Shown piece by piece: positions 23,630-34,000 of a DNA stretch of 64,000 bases. The stretch's first letter is position 1; every line of letters begins with the position of its first letter. Both the position numbers and the translations under genes were made by a program. Below the pieces are notes generated by a model. That model was not told where the DNA came from. It did not search any database and was given only the letters and a program-made list of their open reading frames with translations. The stretch is from Armigeres subalbatus (Eukaryota; Arthropoda; Insecta; Diptera; Culicidae), in assembly GCF_024139115.2 (NCBI RefSeq), contig NC_085140.1, forward strand, positions 17,677,085-17,741,084, read 5' to 3'.

Positions 23630-25046
23630 TGAAACAGAATCCTGTGATTTTCTTCGATATCTACAGTTACGCCTTAAAAAGGGCGTATCTCCAAAACGGG
23701 CCCTACGATTTTTTTCAAATTTCGGCCAGAAATGCAGTTCAGCCCCAGAATTCAGCTCCGGGTATAAGTTTTGATGGAGAATTTGTTTTGTTAATAACGG
23801 TCAGGGGAGCACCGTGGCCAACCCACTATTTTGCAGACGAGTTTGATACTTTCCATTTAATTCCACCACGTTTTGTTATCTTTGCAGATACGTATTTCGA
23901 CCTCAACTGTGAGGCCTTCTTGTCTTGTTGAGCTCGAAATACGTATCTGCAAATATTCCAAATGTGGTGAAATTAAATGCAAAGTTACAGGCCTGGTAGC
24001 GAGTCACTTTTTAGTGACTTGGTCACTATTTTGAGTCAAGTCACTATAAAGTCACTATTTGCATCCAAAAGTCACTAAAGTCACTGTTTGTAGGTAAATG
24101 GTCACTAAAGTCACTATTTTTAAATTGCCTTGTAATGAAGTTCAAAATGAAAATCATTTGTACCTACTATTATTATAAGCCAAATCAAATGTAAATCTTG
24201 TATCAATATATTAAATTTGGGAAATATGCACCAAAAAAATTCCAAAGTATGTTTTTGAAAATCGTGAGGTTATTTCCGATTCATGTCAACTATGATCTTT
24301 TTCTTCACGAATGGAATTTGTTAAAATGCGAAAGGCTGACCTCGAGTATAGAGTACAGAAATGAGGAATATTGAAACCAGGCCTGGGATTTGTCACCTTC
24401 ATACAGAGAAACCATGCGACAAAACCAAAGAGAAAACAGTCACCTCAAACTGGACAACAAAACCTAACCAACGTAGCTCGATACAGCGTACTACTGGTCT
24501 CTCGCTCCGACAAGACATTTTGAATCTTGTCACATACTTATTTTGTTACGATATAGTTGTCGTGTGACGCTCTCCATCACGACTAAGGTTTTGCACAACC
24601 AGACGGATTAGAATAGTTGTCGTGGTTATTGACAAAAAAGTTCGTCATGTCACCTTCGAATTTTGTCGCGACAAAAATTGTTGTCATTGTCAGCAAAATG
24701 TTGTCATTATGAATTGATGACAAAATGTGGGGAAACCACTGAAATGGTGTGGTTTCTGGGTTTAGCCGTTGAAGCCGGCTAATAAATACGGCATAATAAT
24801 AATGTGTCGAATTTTGGTGATTTTAGTCCAGCTCCTCCTGTTTAACCAAAATCCGTCATTTAATTACATATCTAAAATGTATGTTTAAAAATCACGAATG
24901 GTTTGTAATGATCTATATCCAGAAATCTTTTAAGCGGGCCATTAACACTCGAGCACACAAGCTGTTGTATTTTGAACAACATAAACCAAAAAACATACTA
25001 TGCTGTACATAGCATGAACAAGCCCGCATGAGCGTTTCATGACAGT

Positions 25047-25196
25047 ACACTTATCACGTAAGCACTTATGGGGGGAGTACTATCATTTTCTTACTCTCCA
25101 TATAAATAAAAAATAATGTGTAAGAAAAAAAATTTACATGGGGAGGGGGTTTCGAAAAAAACACAGAAAAATGCAGCGTAATAAGTGTACGGCCCC
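25047..25196. mobile_element. PIF/Harbinger-like MITE, copy 2
   Basis: ACACTTATCACGTAAGCACT at the left and GCGTAATAAGTGTACGGCCC at the right match the ends of the MITE at 8773-8940, and the GGGGGGAG body motif recurs. Ends are eroded and no target duplication is readable. Confidence 0.65.
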
Positions 25197-25662
25197 ACAA
25201 CAGTAAATGTATCGAATGTTCCTTAATTGCCCCTAATGTAGGATATTCGCTCAAATAAAATTCCGTATTTCTCTTATACATAAAATATTGCAGTCAAATA
25301 AACGTCTATCAGGCAATTTCTACAAACGGTGTACCGGTCAGAATCCACTGAAGTAGATATTTACGCGGACGATTGTACTGCGTAAGTCAAAACCGCGTAA
25401 ATCACAAAAACCGCGTATAAACGACTTTATCAAAAATCGCTGTTTCGTTGGCTCCGATTTTTTTTTTTCAAAACCACGTGATCAAAATCGGTTAAAAAAA
25501 TCGTATTAATCCAAAACCCGCTTGAAAAGCACGAAAACTCAATAAACCGCGTGAAAAGCGAGCAAACGTTGCATTAAGGCTCAGTTATTTCTGGGGGATC
25601 TTTCTCTATGCAAGAGACACTTGTTTTTTTTTTTGTTTATATATTAGGCCTTTACAAATATT

Positions 25663-25933
25663 TACAGTGGACGTTCGATAACTGCAAGTCATTTAACTGC
25701 AATGCTTTTTAACTGCAATCCGATAGTTGCAACAGTTTTGCAGTTATCGGACCGCTAAACTTCAAACTGATGTCAAACTCAATGACAGCTGCATTGCGCT
25801 GCACATTTAGATGCACTTTTATTGCATCCGACGTCGATTGACAACTGTTTGACGTCTAGAATGCGTTGCAGTTATCGAACGGCATTCGTTAACTGAAATG
25901 TAAACATTTTGCAGTTATCGAATGGCTACTGTA
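25663..25933. mobile_element. TA-flanked MITE with CAGT ends, copy 1
   Basis: TACAGTGGACGTTCGATAAC and GTTATCGAATGGCTACTGTA form the ends. The 267-bp element without TA is over 90 percent like the copy at 62464-62715. It contains several GTTATCGAA words inside. CAGT termini with TA duplication suit pogo/Tc1-mariner relatives. Confidence 0.8.
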
Positions 25934-25968
25934 ATATACTTTTTGTCCTACTGGTCTCCGAAAGGTCA

Positions 25969-25982
25969 GGGGGGGGGGGGGG
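25969..25982. repeat. G14 homopolymer
   Basis: Fourteen consecutive G residues follow the MITE. Length may be affected by sequencing error. Confidence 0.85.
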
Positions 25983-26601
25983 TAATAAAAAATAAATATT
26001 GAAATAAAAAAATCAAAAAACTTCTCGTACTTCTCTTAAAGAATGTTTTGAAAATCCTTAAAATTATCCGAATTTTAATTTGTTGCCCCCACAAAATATT
26101 ACTTTTTAGCAAAAAAAAAAATCCGAGGGAAGAGACAAAATAGATTTTAAATATTTGTATCGGCCTTATTATGTACGTAACAACGCAAAATTGAATAAAA
26201 TTTCTTACTTCTAAACAGAAAATCTGTCAAAGAAAAAAGAAATAATTAATTATAAAGTGCCCTTTTCGGTGTGATAGGTTTCAAATTTGTCCGCTGCTAT
26301 TGCTCCTCCACGCAGATGGACAAATACAAGATGCGACATAACTTACTTTCGGGACCAATGTTGTGTCGTGCACAGAGTCGAAACTGTATGCGTTGTCACA
26401 CTTTTGTCGCAGATGTGTGCTCTAACAAGACATACAACAAAAGCAAATTGTCGCGGTTGGAAAAAGTTGTCATCTGGTCGTGGGGGTCCAGTCGTGCGAC
26501 GGAAAACTGGAAGTTGTCAAGTTTTTTTTTACTGACCATGTTTTTATGTATCTTGTCAGGTGTCACTGACAAACGCGACAATTCCCAGGCCTGATTGAAA
26601 C

Positions 26602-28744
26602 CAGAACCACGTCTGCTGGTGAGCGTTAATACCCTCCGATGACAAGATAGTGGACAGCCTCAGTTTTATCACATGACAATCAGATTTGATGTTTCTCAAC
26701 GTCACACTGAGGAGTATTTCAGCCAAATCCTGGTCAAAATTCAGAAACACTATTTCAGCCAAATCCTGGTCAAAAATCAAAAACATTTTCTTCAATTTCC
26801 AAATTATTTTTCATTTTTGTACTCTCAAATAGTAATGCCATAGGATTTTTGAAACAATATTGTTTACTTGTAAGAAATGTTGCCTGCCAAAACATCACCA
26901 TAATGTAGATGTTAGTTTAATCGCAAATATGCATGAAAAAATGTTCACGTATAATCGTGTTTTTCTTGGATTATAATAATTTCCATGATAAAAATCAATA
27001 TAGGTATCAATAAGGAGGGTAAGTAAAACGTTTTTAAACATGATTCAATCAGAAACCGTTTTCAGCTGATCTTTAATCATGATATTAATTGCAAGCTTTT
27101 TTCTGCCATTTTTACTATGCATAATATGTTTCACAAAATAAAACTTTCGATTGGGTCCCAAACCCGTCCAAGCAATGAAATTGTCAGTGTTGGAAAGATT
27201 GGAGTTTCCTTAATAAGCTCCACAAGAAACATTTCATGCATCCTCACGCAATCGCGACTTATTTTTATTTCAATATAGTGAAATTTGCAAAAATAGTTGT
27301 GCAAAACAAATAATTAATCATAGTTTGGAGCGACAAAGCTCACATAAATTATGCTTCGTTTTCAAGGAAGAATGAGATCTGGATGGACACACCGATACAT
27401 AAGAAGCATACGCATTTTTGGGATGTAAAATGTTACCGCCACCGCCGGTTCCGTATATATTGGATCCGCTCCATTTGATATTACAAAACATTATCCGGGG
27501 ACTTTAATATTGTCCTATGGCAAATTTATATAGTCGGCAGTGTTGTGCTTAATCATTATCAGACGATCATGATTGCAATTTTCATGTGAAAACTTTTCAC
27601 GTGAAAACAGTTGGCGAGTTGTCGCCGGCGACAACTTCTCAAATTTTGTACTCAAACGATAATAAACACAGAATTTTCATTCAATCATTAATCTTCACTA
27701 ATAATAGCTAATTGTCAACAGTCCCGTTATACCTTCTATTTGGCGTTATAGTTTCATGCTAGTAAGGAAAAATAGTTTAAAAGGTAACGGTAAATGCTTC
27801 AAATCAAGATACGATTTTCAAACGATTCTTAATCGCTGGCGAGTTTTAATCACTTGATAATTTAAAAGTAAAATCGCGAGTGAGTTTGATCATTCTCGAT
27901 TTTTCGAAAATTTGATTTTTCCCAACCCTGAGTCGAAGTAAATAAACAAAGTACATCTTTTTGGAAAATTTAGTAAGTAATAATCAAAGAATGAAGATTA
28001 ACATAAGAAAGATCATACACACAACAGATTTTATTCTTGAAGATTGGCGGACCGAGAGGTGGGCACCACTCGTCGCAAGCACGATGTAGTTCACAAAGGG
28101 AGCGTTCTTACGCCAAGTGGTGCTCTATCAAATATCAATAACTGACCCTGCCAGTGGTAATACTACACGTGCTTCACTGCTAGATTGATGCAAAGAGCAT
28201 TGAAAAAAATATAGATTTTGAAATTAAAGTTTATGGATTTCTAGAGACCATGGTTTTATTGGATTTTAAAAATTTTCCTCAGAATGCCACGTCGAGCTCA
28301 AAATCTCAGAAGCTTCATTTAAATTTGTTATTCAACCATAGTTTAACTTTATATTTTTCAAACAAATGGTCCTACAAAAGATTTATAAGCTTTGTGAGTT
28401 CAAAAATTTTATCGTCTAGGAATCTATTAGATTATTTTATATCATTCTATGCAGTATTCTTGTTGTAATTATCAACATAATGTTGTGACCCAACTTGTAA
28501 CTCACTACCCGTTCCCGAGACGCCGGGTAGATACCTTCTCGTGGTGTGTTACTTAAAATGAGGTACCACATTCCTAGCTTCTGGCTGATCCAAATAATAC
28601 CATCCTCAATATCCAACTCCGTGGTACTTATGAGAGTGTGACTCACTGGACTTTTGCTTGTTTTTGTCTTTCCTTGATTTCTGATAGCATTCTAGATAAG
28701 GCTTTCAAAAATAAAACTTTAATTTACAATTTACGAATTATACC
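26602..28744. other. Interior of the outer hAT-like element
   Basis: AT-rich sequence with no recognised gene. Frames up to 79 codons lack domains. Near 28040-28190 there is a more mixed stretch (GCACCACTCGTCGCAAGC) without identity. Confidence 0.4.
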
Positions 28745-28858
28745 GTCATCGTTGGTCACTAAAGTAATTATTTTGTACGGCATTCATCGCTACCAGCCCT
28801 GAGTACTAAACTCGCCTCATGACAGTTGAAGATATTCCACTAAAACAGCTTAAATAAT

Positions 28859-29171
28859 TTTTCTTTGTTTAAAATTAAAATTTGTGATTGTGGCATGTAT
28901 ATAACCTAATATTTACATAATATAACGATTCACATTGCACTAAGAGGTTTTACGTAGTTTACGTCGAGCGGTTGTGTCTTGTACACAATCCTTCTATTTT
29001 TTTCATTTTTTTATGAATGACATGAATCCTGTTTCTTATGAAAACCAGCGCATAGTTCATATTCTTCACTATGGAAGAGCCGCCTGGCCTGATACCTAAA
29101 TGTTTCGTCAAGGATAACCAAACCTAAAGCTCAGGGTAAAGTTTAATTTATTGAAAATTCCCTTACATAAT
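28859..29171. other. Spacer before the BEL element
   Basis: About 310 bases with no recognised gene or repeat. Confidence 0.4.
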
Positions 29172-29176
29172 AGCAG
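29172..29176. other. Target-site duplication of the BEL element, left
   Basis: AGCAG directly before the LTR; the same five bases follow the other LTR at 36683-36687. Five base pairs is usual for BEL integrases. Confidence 0.9.
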
Positions 29177-29885
29177 TGTTGCTCATGCAACGAATGAAAC
29201 GCTTTTCCGTAATCTTCAATCGGTTTATTATGGCGCGAATATGCGGGACACGATTAAAATTTTCCTGCATAAGAGAAACTAAATTCATAATTCTTCTCCA
29301 AGAGTAATGGTCACCTACTTACGTTTGTACGTTTCCTTGGTTTTCTACGTAACGATCGATTGACACCGATTAGGGTCGTATAGCCAAATCTAGTTCTAAG
29401 TACAACAATTAGTATGTGCTTTCTCTCACTGATTTACAGCTATTTACCTTAGTTATAACTCGTAAGTATCGAAACGAAAGGAACGAAACTATGAACGATC
29501 TTCTGGCATGATAACCTACAATTTTGTGAGTTACATGAATTCTACGTTTGGACATAATCCAGGAATATCTTACCACTATAGAATCTTAATAATTCACTAT
29601 AGATTCTGTAGAAAAAACTATTCTAGGTTTTGAAATTCAAGTGGTATTAACTTAGGAGTTGTTAACTGAAAAAATATACTTTCCGAGCAACAATTTTAGC
29701 GAACAATCAGAAAACGACAGTATGGTTCAATTCAGTATATCTTTTCGACTTCTCACTCTATTCTATCCGTAACAGTGCATGGCAATTATCTATATCTGTC
29801 ATCGTATCGTGTACGGCGATTAAAGGTATGCTATTCATATCGGTGTTGTAGTAGGTGCGTTGTTACGCAAAGGGCGTACGCAACA
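29177..29885 (-). repeat. BEL 3' LTR
   Basis: This 709-bp LTR is the downstream one for the minus-strand element. It starts (minus strand) TGTTGCGTACGCCC and ends GCATGAGCAACA. It carries the last codons and stop of the polyprotein: the frame enters the LTR and terminates at 29835. No sure poly(A) signal or TATA box was assigned. Confidence 0.95.
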
Positions 29886-31064
29886 GTCCCCCCCAGTGGT
29901 TGGGTCCTGGTCCAACTCACTTTCGTCTGCACCTACGTCCAATACAGCAATCTTAACCGCAGGTCTGTCGTAGAGTCCAGAAGAAGTCTGTACTACCGCA
30001 GAACGCACTTGACCGTCTGATGATGTCTTCACCGAAACCACTCGTCCTTTCGGCCAACAGTTCCTTACCAACTCCGGATCAGCTATAACGACGACGTCCC
30101 CGACAGCTATTGGTCTCACAGGGTAGAACCATTTAGAACGACGTGTTATTGTAGGCAAGTACTCGGCTACCCAACGTTGCCAGAAGCGATTTGCTAATGT
30201 ATCCGATGCTTTCCATGACTTCCGAAGTTCAAGCGGATAATCGGTGTAAGGGACCAAAGGTTTGGACCCATTCGACGATCCTACCAGAAAATGGTTTGGT
30301 GTAAGAGCCGGCGAAGAATAGTCATCCACCGGTACATGTGTTAGAGGTCGGCTGTTGATAGTGTTTTCCACCTGAATCAAGTAACTGCGTAGCACCTCTT
30401 CAGTAGGTATTCGTTGAGGTTTAATGATTGCAAGCACTTTCTTCACCGACTGAATAAGACGCTCCCAGCAGCCGCCCATGTGTGGAGACGCAGGCGGATT
30501 GAACCGCCAGGAAGTTGTTGGTGTGGTGAATTCAGTCATTAGTTTTTCTATGTCCAAAAATGCTACCGCAGCCTTAAGTTCTTTTTCCGCGCCCACGAAA
30601 TTCGTTCCGCGATCGCTTCTGATCTCAACAGGGGTCCCACGACGTGCGAAGCAATTCCTTAGCGCCATAATGCAAGAGCTTGTACTCAACGATGCAGCTA
30701 GCTCGATATGAATTGCCCTGGTTGTCATGCATGTGACAATCACACCCCAACGTTTTTCGTGATGACGCCCTACAAGAACGAGGAACGGACCAAAGAAGTC
30801 TACACCAACGTAGGAAAAGGGACGTATGAAGGCAGCTACTCTTGCTTTTGGCCGGTGGTGCTGGTCTCGCACCAAGGATTTTACACTGCTGACAGTTTCG
30901 GCGCACCTTGAGACAAACTCTTCGCACACGTGGAATATAGTATTGTTTACGGATTTCATTGACGCATGTTTCATGGCACTGATGATGATAGCGGCAGTGC
31001 ACATCAGAGACGATGAGATTTGTGACTGGGTGTTCTCGGGGAAGCACGATAGAGAACCGGTCAC
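29835..31064 (-). CDS. pol: BEL integrase and C-terminal domain (downstream frame)
   Basis: The useful part begins near residue 73 (about 30848); earlier residues are out-of-frame reading. It encodes the integrase core with VGVDFFGP (catalytic Asp 89), RSDRGTNF (Asp 151) and HMGGCWERL (Glu 201), the D-D-E triad that joins element ends to target DNA. A C-terminal domain of DUF5641 type follows (WQRWVAEYLPT, then VGDVVVIADPE, roughly residues 285-370). The stop lies 51 bases inside the 3' LTR. The stretch up to about 30848 belongs to the upstream frame at 30625-35940, joined by one polyprotein in intact relatives. The first in-frame ATG is not a real start. Confidence 0.85.
   Translation of the reverse strand: MTGSLSCFPENTQSQISSSLMCTAAIIISAMKHASMKSVNNTIFHVCEEFVSRCAETVSSVKSLVRDQHHRPKARVAAFIRPFSYVGVDFFGPFLVLVGRHHEKRWGVIVTCMTTRAIHIELAASLSTSSCIMALRNCFARRGTPVEIRSDRGTNFVGAEKELKAAVAFLDIEKLMTEFTTPTTSWRFNPPASPHMGGCWERLIQSVKKVLAIIKPQRIPTEEVLRSYLIQVENTINSRPLTHVPVDDYSSPALTPNHFLVGSSNGSKPLVPYTDYPLELRKSWKASDTLANRFWQRWVAEYLPTITRRSKWFYPVRPIAVGDVVVIADPELVRNCWPKGRVVSVKTSSDGQVRSAVVQTSSGLYDRPAVKIAVLDVGADESELDQDPTTGGDCCVRPLRNNAPTTTPI
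29886..29896 (-). promoter_or_regulatory. Polypurine tract for plus-strand priming
   Basis: On the minus strand the bases just before the 3' LTR are CTGGGGGGGAC, then TGTTG. A run of seven G next to the LTR is the expected second-strand primer site of an LTR retrotransposon. Confidence 0.7.
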
Positions 31065-34000
31065 TCTCGTCTACAAAGTCACACTCACCCAAACGACTGC
31101 CTATTCGCATAATCCCACGATCATCAATAAAGGGATTTAGCTTATATAACCGGTCTCTTTTGTTCAGCCGTCGACTGTCGGCTAATATTGCTGCTTCTTC
31201 ACTATATACTTCTCTCTGGGCTCGCATGATTTGGAACGCTTCTGCTTCAGATAGTTCCTCATTTGTGAGTGGTCCTTTGCACGTTGGCTTCCTATTCTTC
31301 ATCTTTCTGATGTTTCCGATGAAGCGTTGAACAAAGGCCGTTACGCGCCTTAAACGTTGCCAGGAAGAATAGTTTTCCGGGAGCAGAATCGTTCGAGCTT
31401 TACCTTCGGAGTGAAATAGTAGATTGAGTCGAATTTCTGTAGAGGTTTCTACGTCATTCAGAACCGAAGCTGGCCATTCCTCTCTGCTCTTCCATAGGAA
31501 GGACGGCCCGGTGTACCACCGGCTGGTTGGCTTGAGGTCTGGTCTTAACTTCCATTTAGTGCCGTCATCTGCGACGTTATGCTTCGTGCCCAACCATCTC
31601 CACTCCGTGATGTTTGTTGTTTCTAATATTTCGCCAACACGGAAGGCGACAAACTGTGAATATCGCCGATGATCGGACTGTAGCCAACATATTACATCCC
31701 TTGCGTCCGTCCAGAAGTAGCGGCGTTTAATGTTGATGGAATGTCCTTCCACGATGCTTCGCGCTAACCGTGCGCCGACAACTGCTGCTTGCAGCTCCAG
31801 GCGAGGAATGGACACAAATTTCAAAGGAGCTACTCGTGTTTTACTTCCAATAAGAGCACATTCGATGTAACCGTTCAACTCAAAGCGAAAATAGGACACA
31901 GCGGCAAAGCCTAATTCGCTGGCATCCACGAAAGTGTGGAGCTCCACAGTAGCTCCATTAATCTCTGAAGCATTCCGAAAGTAGCAGCGGGGTATTTCAA
32001 CAGATTCTAGCTCGGGAAGAATTCCCAACCAAATCAACCACTTATTTAGATGTTCCTCCTCTATTTTATCGTCCCACTCAGTTTTCGATCTCCAAATTTC
32101 TTGCAGCAACACCTTCAAGTACATTAGGTAGTGCGCAATTAATCCTAATGGGTCATAGATTGCCATCAAGGTACGAAGGACATCCCGCTTGGTGGGGTGT
32201 TTAGTACCGGATAAAAGCTGTTTGTTACGATCTGTACAAAGCTTATAGCGGAATATGTCAGCTTTTGTACTCCACCACATACCAAGTACTTTCTCCATTG
32301 CAAGGTCGGCGTTCATTTCCATAGATTTCTCGGATTTGGGGGTTTCCTCCAGCGCTTGGATCACAGCGGACGAATTCGAAACCCAGTTTCGCATATGGAA
32401 TCCGCCTTCATGATGAATGTAACGAACTTCTTTTGCCAGTCTTATTGCCTCCTCTTCGGTGTCGACGCTTGTCAACATATCGTCGACATAGTGGCGACGG
32501 CAGATAGCGTCGACGGCAATGGGATACTTGTCATCGAATCGAGATGCATTCTTCTTCATAACGTACAGTGCTGTGCTCGGCGAACAGGTAGCGCCGAATG
32601 TAACAACTTGCATTACGAAGTCGCACGGATTCGTGTTGTCATCGTTAGCACACCATATAATTCGTTGGCTGTCCTCATCTTCGGGGCGCATTTGCATCTG
32701 GTGAAACATTTCTGCCACGTCACCGCCGAGGCCTATCAACCGCTCTCGAAACTTATACAAAACGGGTAACAGAGCGTTCAGTTGATCCGGTCCTTTCATT
32801 AGGACATCGTTTAAAGAAATTCCTCTAAACGAGGCTGCGGCGTCAAAGACTATCCGGATTTTTCCTGGTTTATTAGGATTGAACACTGGGAAAATTGGGA
32901 GATACCAAGTACGATCTCCAGTTCTTTGACTCTCCTCTGGAGTAAGCTTACGGATGTATCCTTTATTCTCATAATCCCTCATCTTAGCCTTTATTGTAGC
33001 TCCTAAATGTGGCTCGCGTTCCATCCTTTTGGTTAAACAAATATGACGTTTCAGGGCCATGGATTTGTTGTTGGGCAGACGTATGTCATCATATTTCCAG
33101 AGCAGGCCCACTTGGTATCGCCCGTTCTTGAAATTTGTAACTTTCCGCAGTATTTCCATAGCTCGTTCGTCTTCTTTGGACATCATCCGGTTTTGAGAGG
33201 CGGTGATTCCTAGACTGTCTAGGGTAAAATAGTGTTTAACCGCTTCGTGCATGTCGTCGTCCCTTTCACGAAAGTGCGGACATACATGACCTGTGCTGCG
33301 TTCAGTGGAAGCAGGTCTCAGATCTTTAAATTCCGGATAAGCACCGTATATCACCCAACCAAGGCGCGTCTTGATTGCAACGGGTTCACCTGGTTTCCCT
33401 TCGCGGCTGTGGAGGGCATGAATCACTCTAGCGTTGCTTACACCAATTAGTATTTTTGGCTGAGCGTTGCTATATGCTTCTATCGGCAGGCCCTTCAAAT
33501 GGCTATACTTGTCAGCTAATTGATTCGCGGATACAGTTTGAGCAGGAAGCTTCAATTCGCGCACAGTATAGACCTCTGTTAGCTTGTGTTGACTGCTTCC
33601 TTCGAACGTGCCGGAAATGTTAAGGGAAACTATCCTAGCTTCTTTTTCATATCTGCAAGTATCCCCTGTCCACCGCAAGCATAGTGGATACTGTTCTCCA
33701 TCCAGGTTTAGCTGATTTGCTAGACTTTCCTCCATCAATGTCAATGAGGATCCAGTGTCGAGAAAAGCATGAGTGCGTAATCTGATCCCCTTGTTATAGA
33801 GGATGATCGGAATGTACTGAAAGAGTACAGCCTTGTTTCCTCCGCTATGCGTGTTACACGGCTCGGCATCGGACACCGGTTCTTCGGCGGCGTGAGGTGG
33901 ACAATTGGATTCCTCTTGCTTGTCTTTCGCGTCATTGTGCAACAAACGATGGTGTTTAAACTGGCATCCATTTTTTCCGCACAGCTTCTGTGACTTGCAC

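Larger units (their letters stand above)
21154..23816. mobile_element. Transib-like DNA transposon, probably non-autonomous
   Basis: The termini start CACGGTGCTCCCCTGACCG on the left and end with its reverse complement on the right. Inverted similarity extends inward about 150-170 bp (21154-21325 versus 23645-23816). The flanks are GCCAA on both sides (21149-21153 and 23817-23821). A 5-bp duplication with a CAC-GTG heptamer at the ends is the Transib pattern, related to RAG recombination signals. No RAG1-like core was recognised. The frames at 21600-21912 (such as LQVLSLYPHLLPGKFEPY) may be coding remains of unknown origin. Confidence 0.6.
20571..23836 (-). mobile_element. RTE-type relic (copy 3), interrupted
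   Basis: 20571-21153 matches 53294-54095 of RTE copy 2, with an internal deletion near 20665-20680. It covers the endonuclease start and the 5' untranslated part. Beyond the Transib-like insertion, 23817-23836 (GCCAACCCACTATTTTGCAG) continues the same RTE sequence to its 5' end, as in copy 2 at 54083-54102. This is a 5' piece lacking the 3' part, the opposite of ordinary 5' truncation, so deletion removed the rest. Confidence 0.75.
24378..26593. mobile_element. Second hAT-like element (nested)
   Basis: The left end CAGGCCTGGGATTTGTC mirrors the right end GACAATTCCCAGGCCTG. Both sides carry the 8-bp direct repeat ATTGAAAC (24370-24377 and 26594-26601), perfect. Subterminal regions are rich in TGTCGC, TTGTCA and GACAAAA words in both orientations. 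The 2.2-kb interior holds two MITEs and no identifiable transposase, so it is non-autonomous or badly eroded. Confidence 0.8.
23988..28801. mobile_element. hAT-like element with AGTCACT subterminal repeats
   Basis: The left end CAGGCCTGGTAGCGAGTCAC faces the right end ATCGCTACCAGCCCTG. Just inside the left end (24000-24120), AGTCACT or GTCACT occurs about ten times; single copies recur at the right end. Clustered short motifs inside CAG-starting termini are typical of hAT transposase-binding regions. A clean 8-bp duplication is not visible (CAAAGTTA versus AGTACTAA), but the palindromic retroposon continues across the insertion. No transposase frame was recognised. Confidence 0.6.
23837..28858 (+). 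mobile_element. Palindromic retroposon, copy C, split by a hAT-like element
   Basis: 23837-23987 carries the left arm from ACGAGTTTGATAC through CAGATACGTATTTCGACCTC and most of the right arm. After the hAT-like insertion, 28802-28858 continues with GTACTAAACTCGCCTCATGACAG and the family tail (GATATTCCACTAAAACAGC to AATTTTTCTT). The outermost part of the left end is missing where it abuts the RTE relic, so no target duplication survives. This is the most diverged of the four copies. Confidence 0.7.

Noticed and set aside
30846..30849. Programmed ribosomal frameshift in BEL pol
   Set aside because: The position lies between the integrase zinc domain and core, where BEL elements keep one frame; no slippery heptamer or downstream structure was evident.
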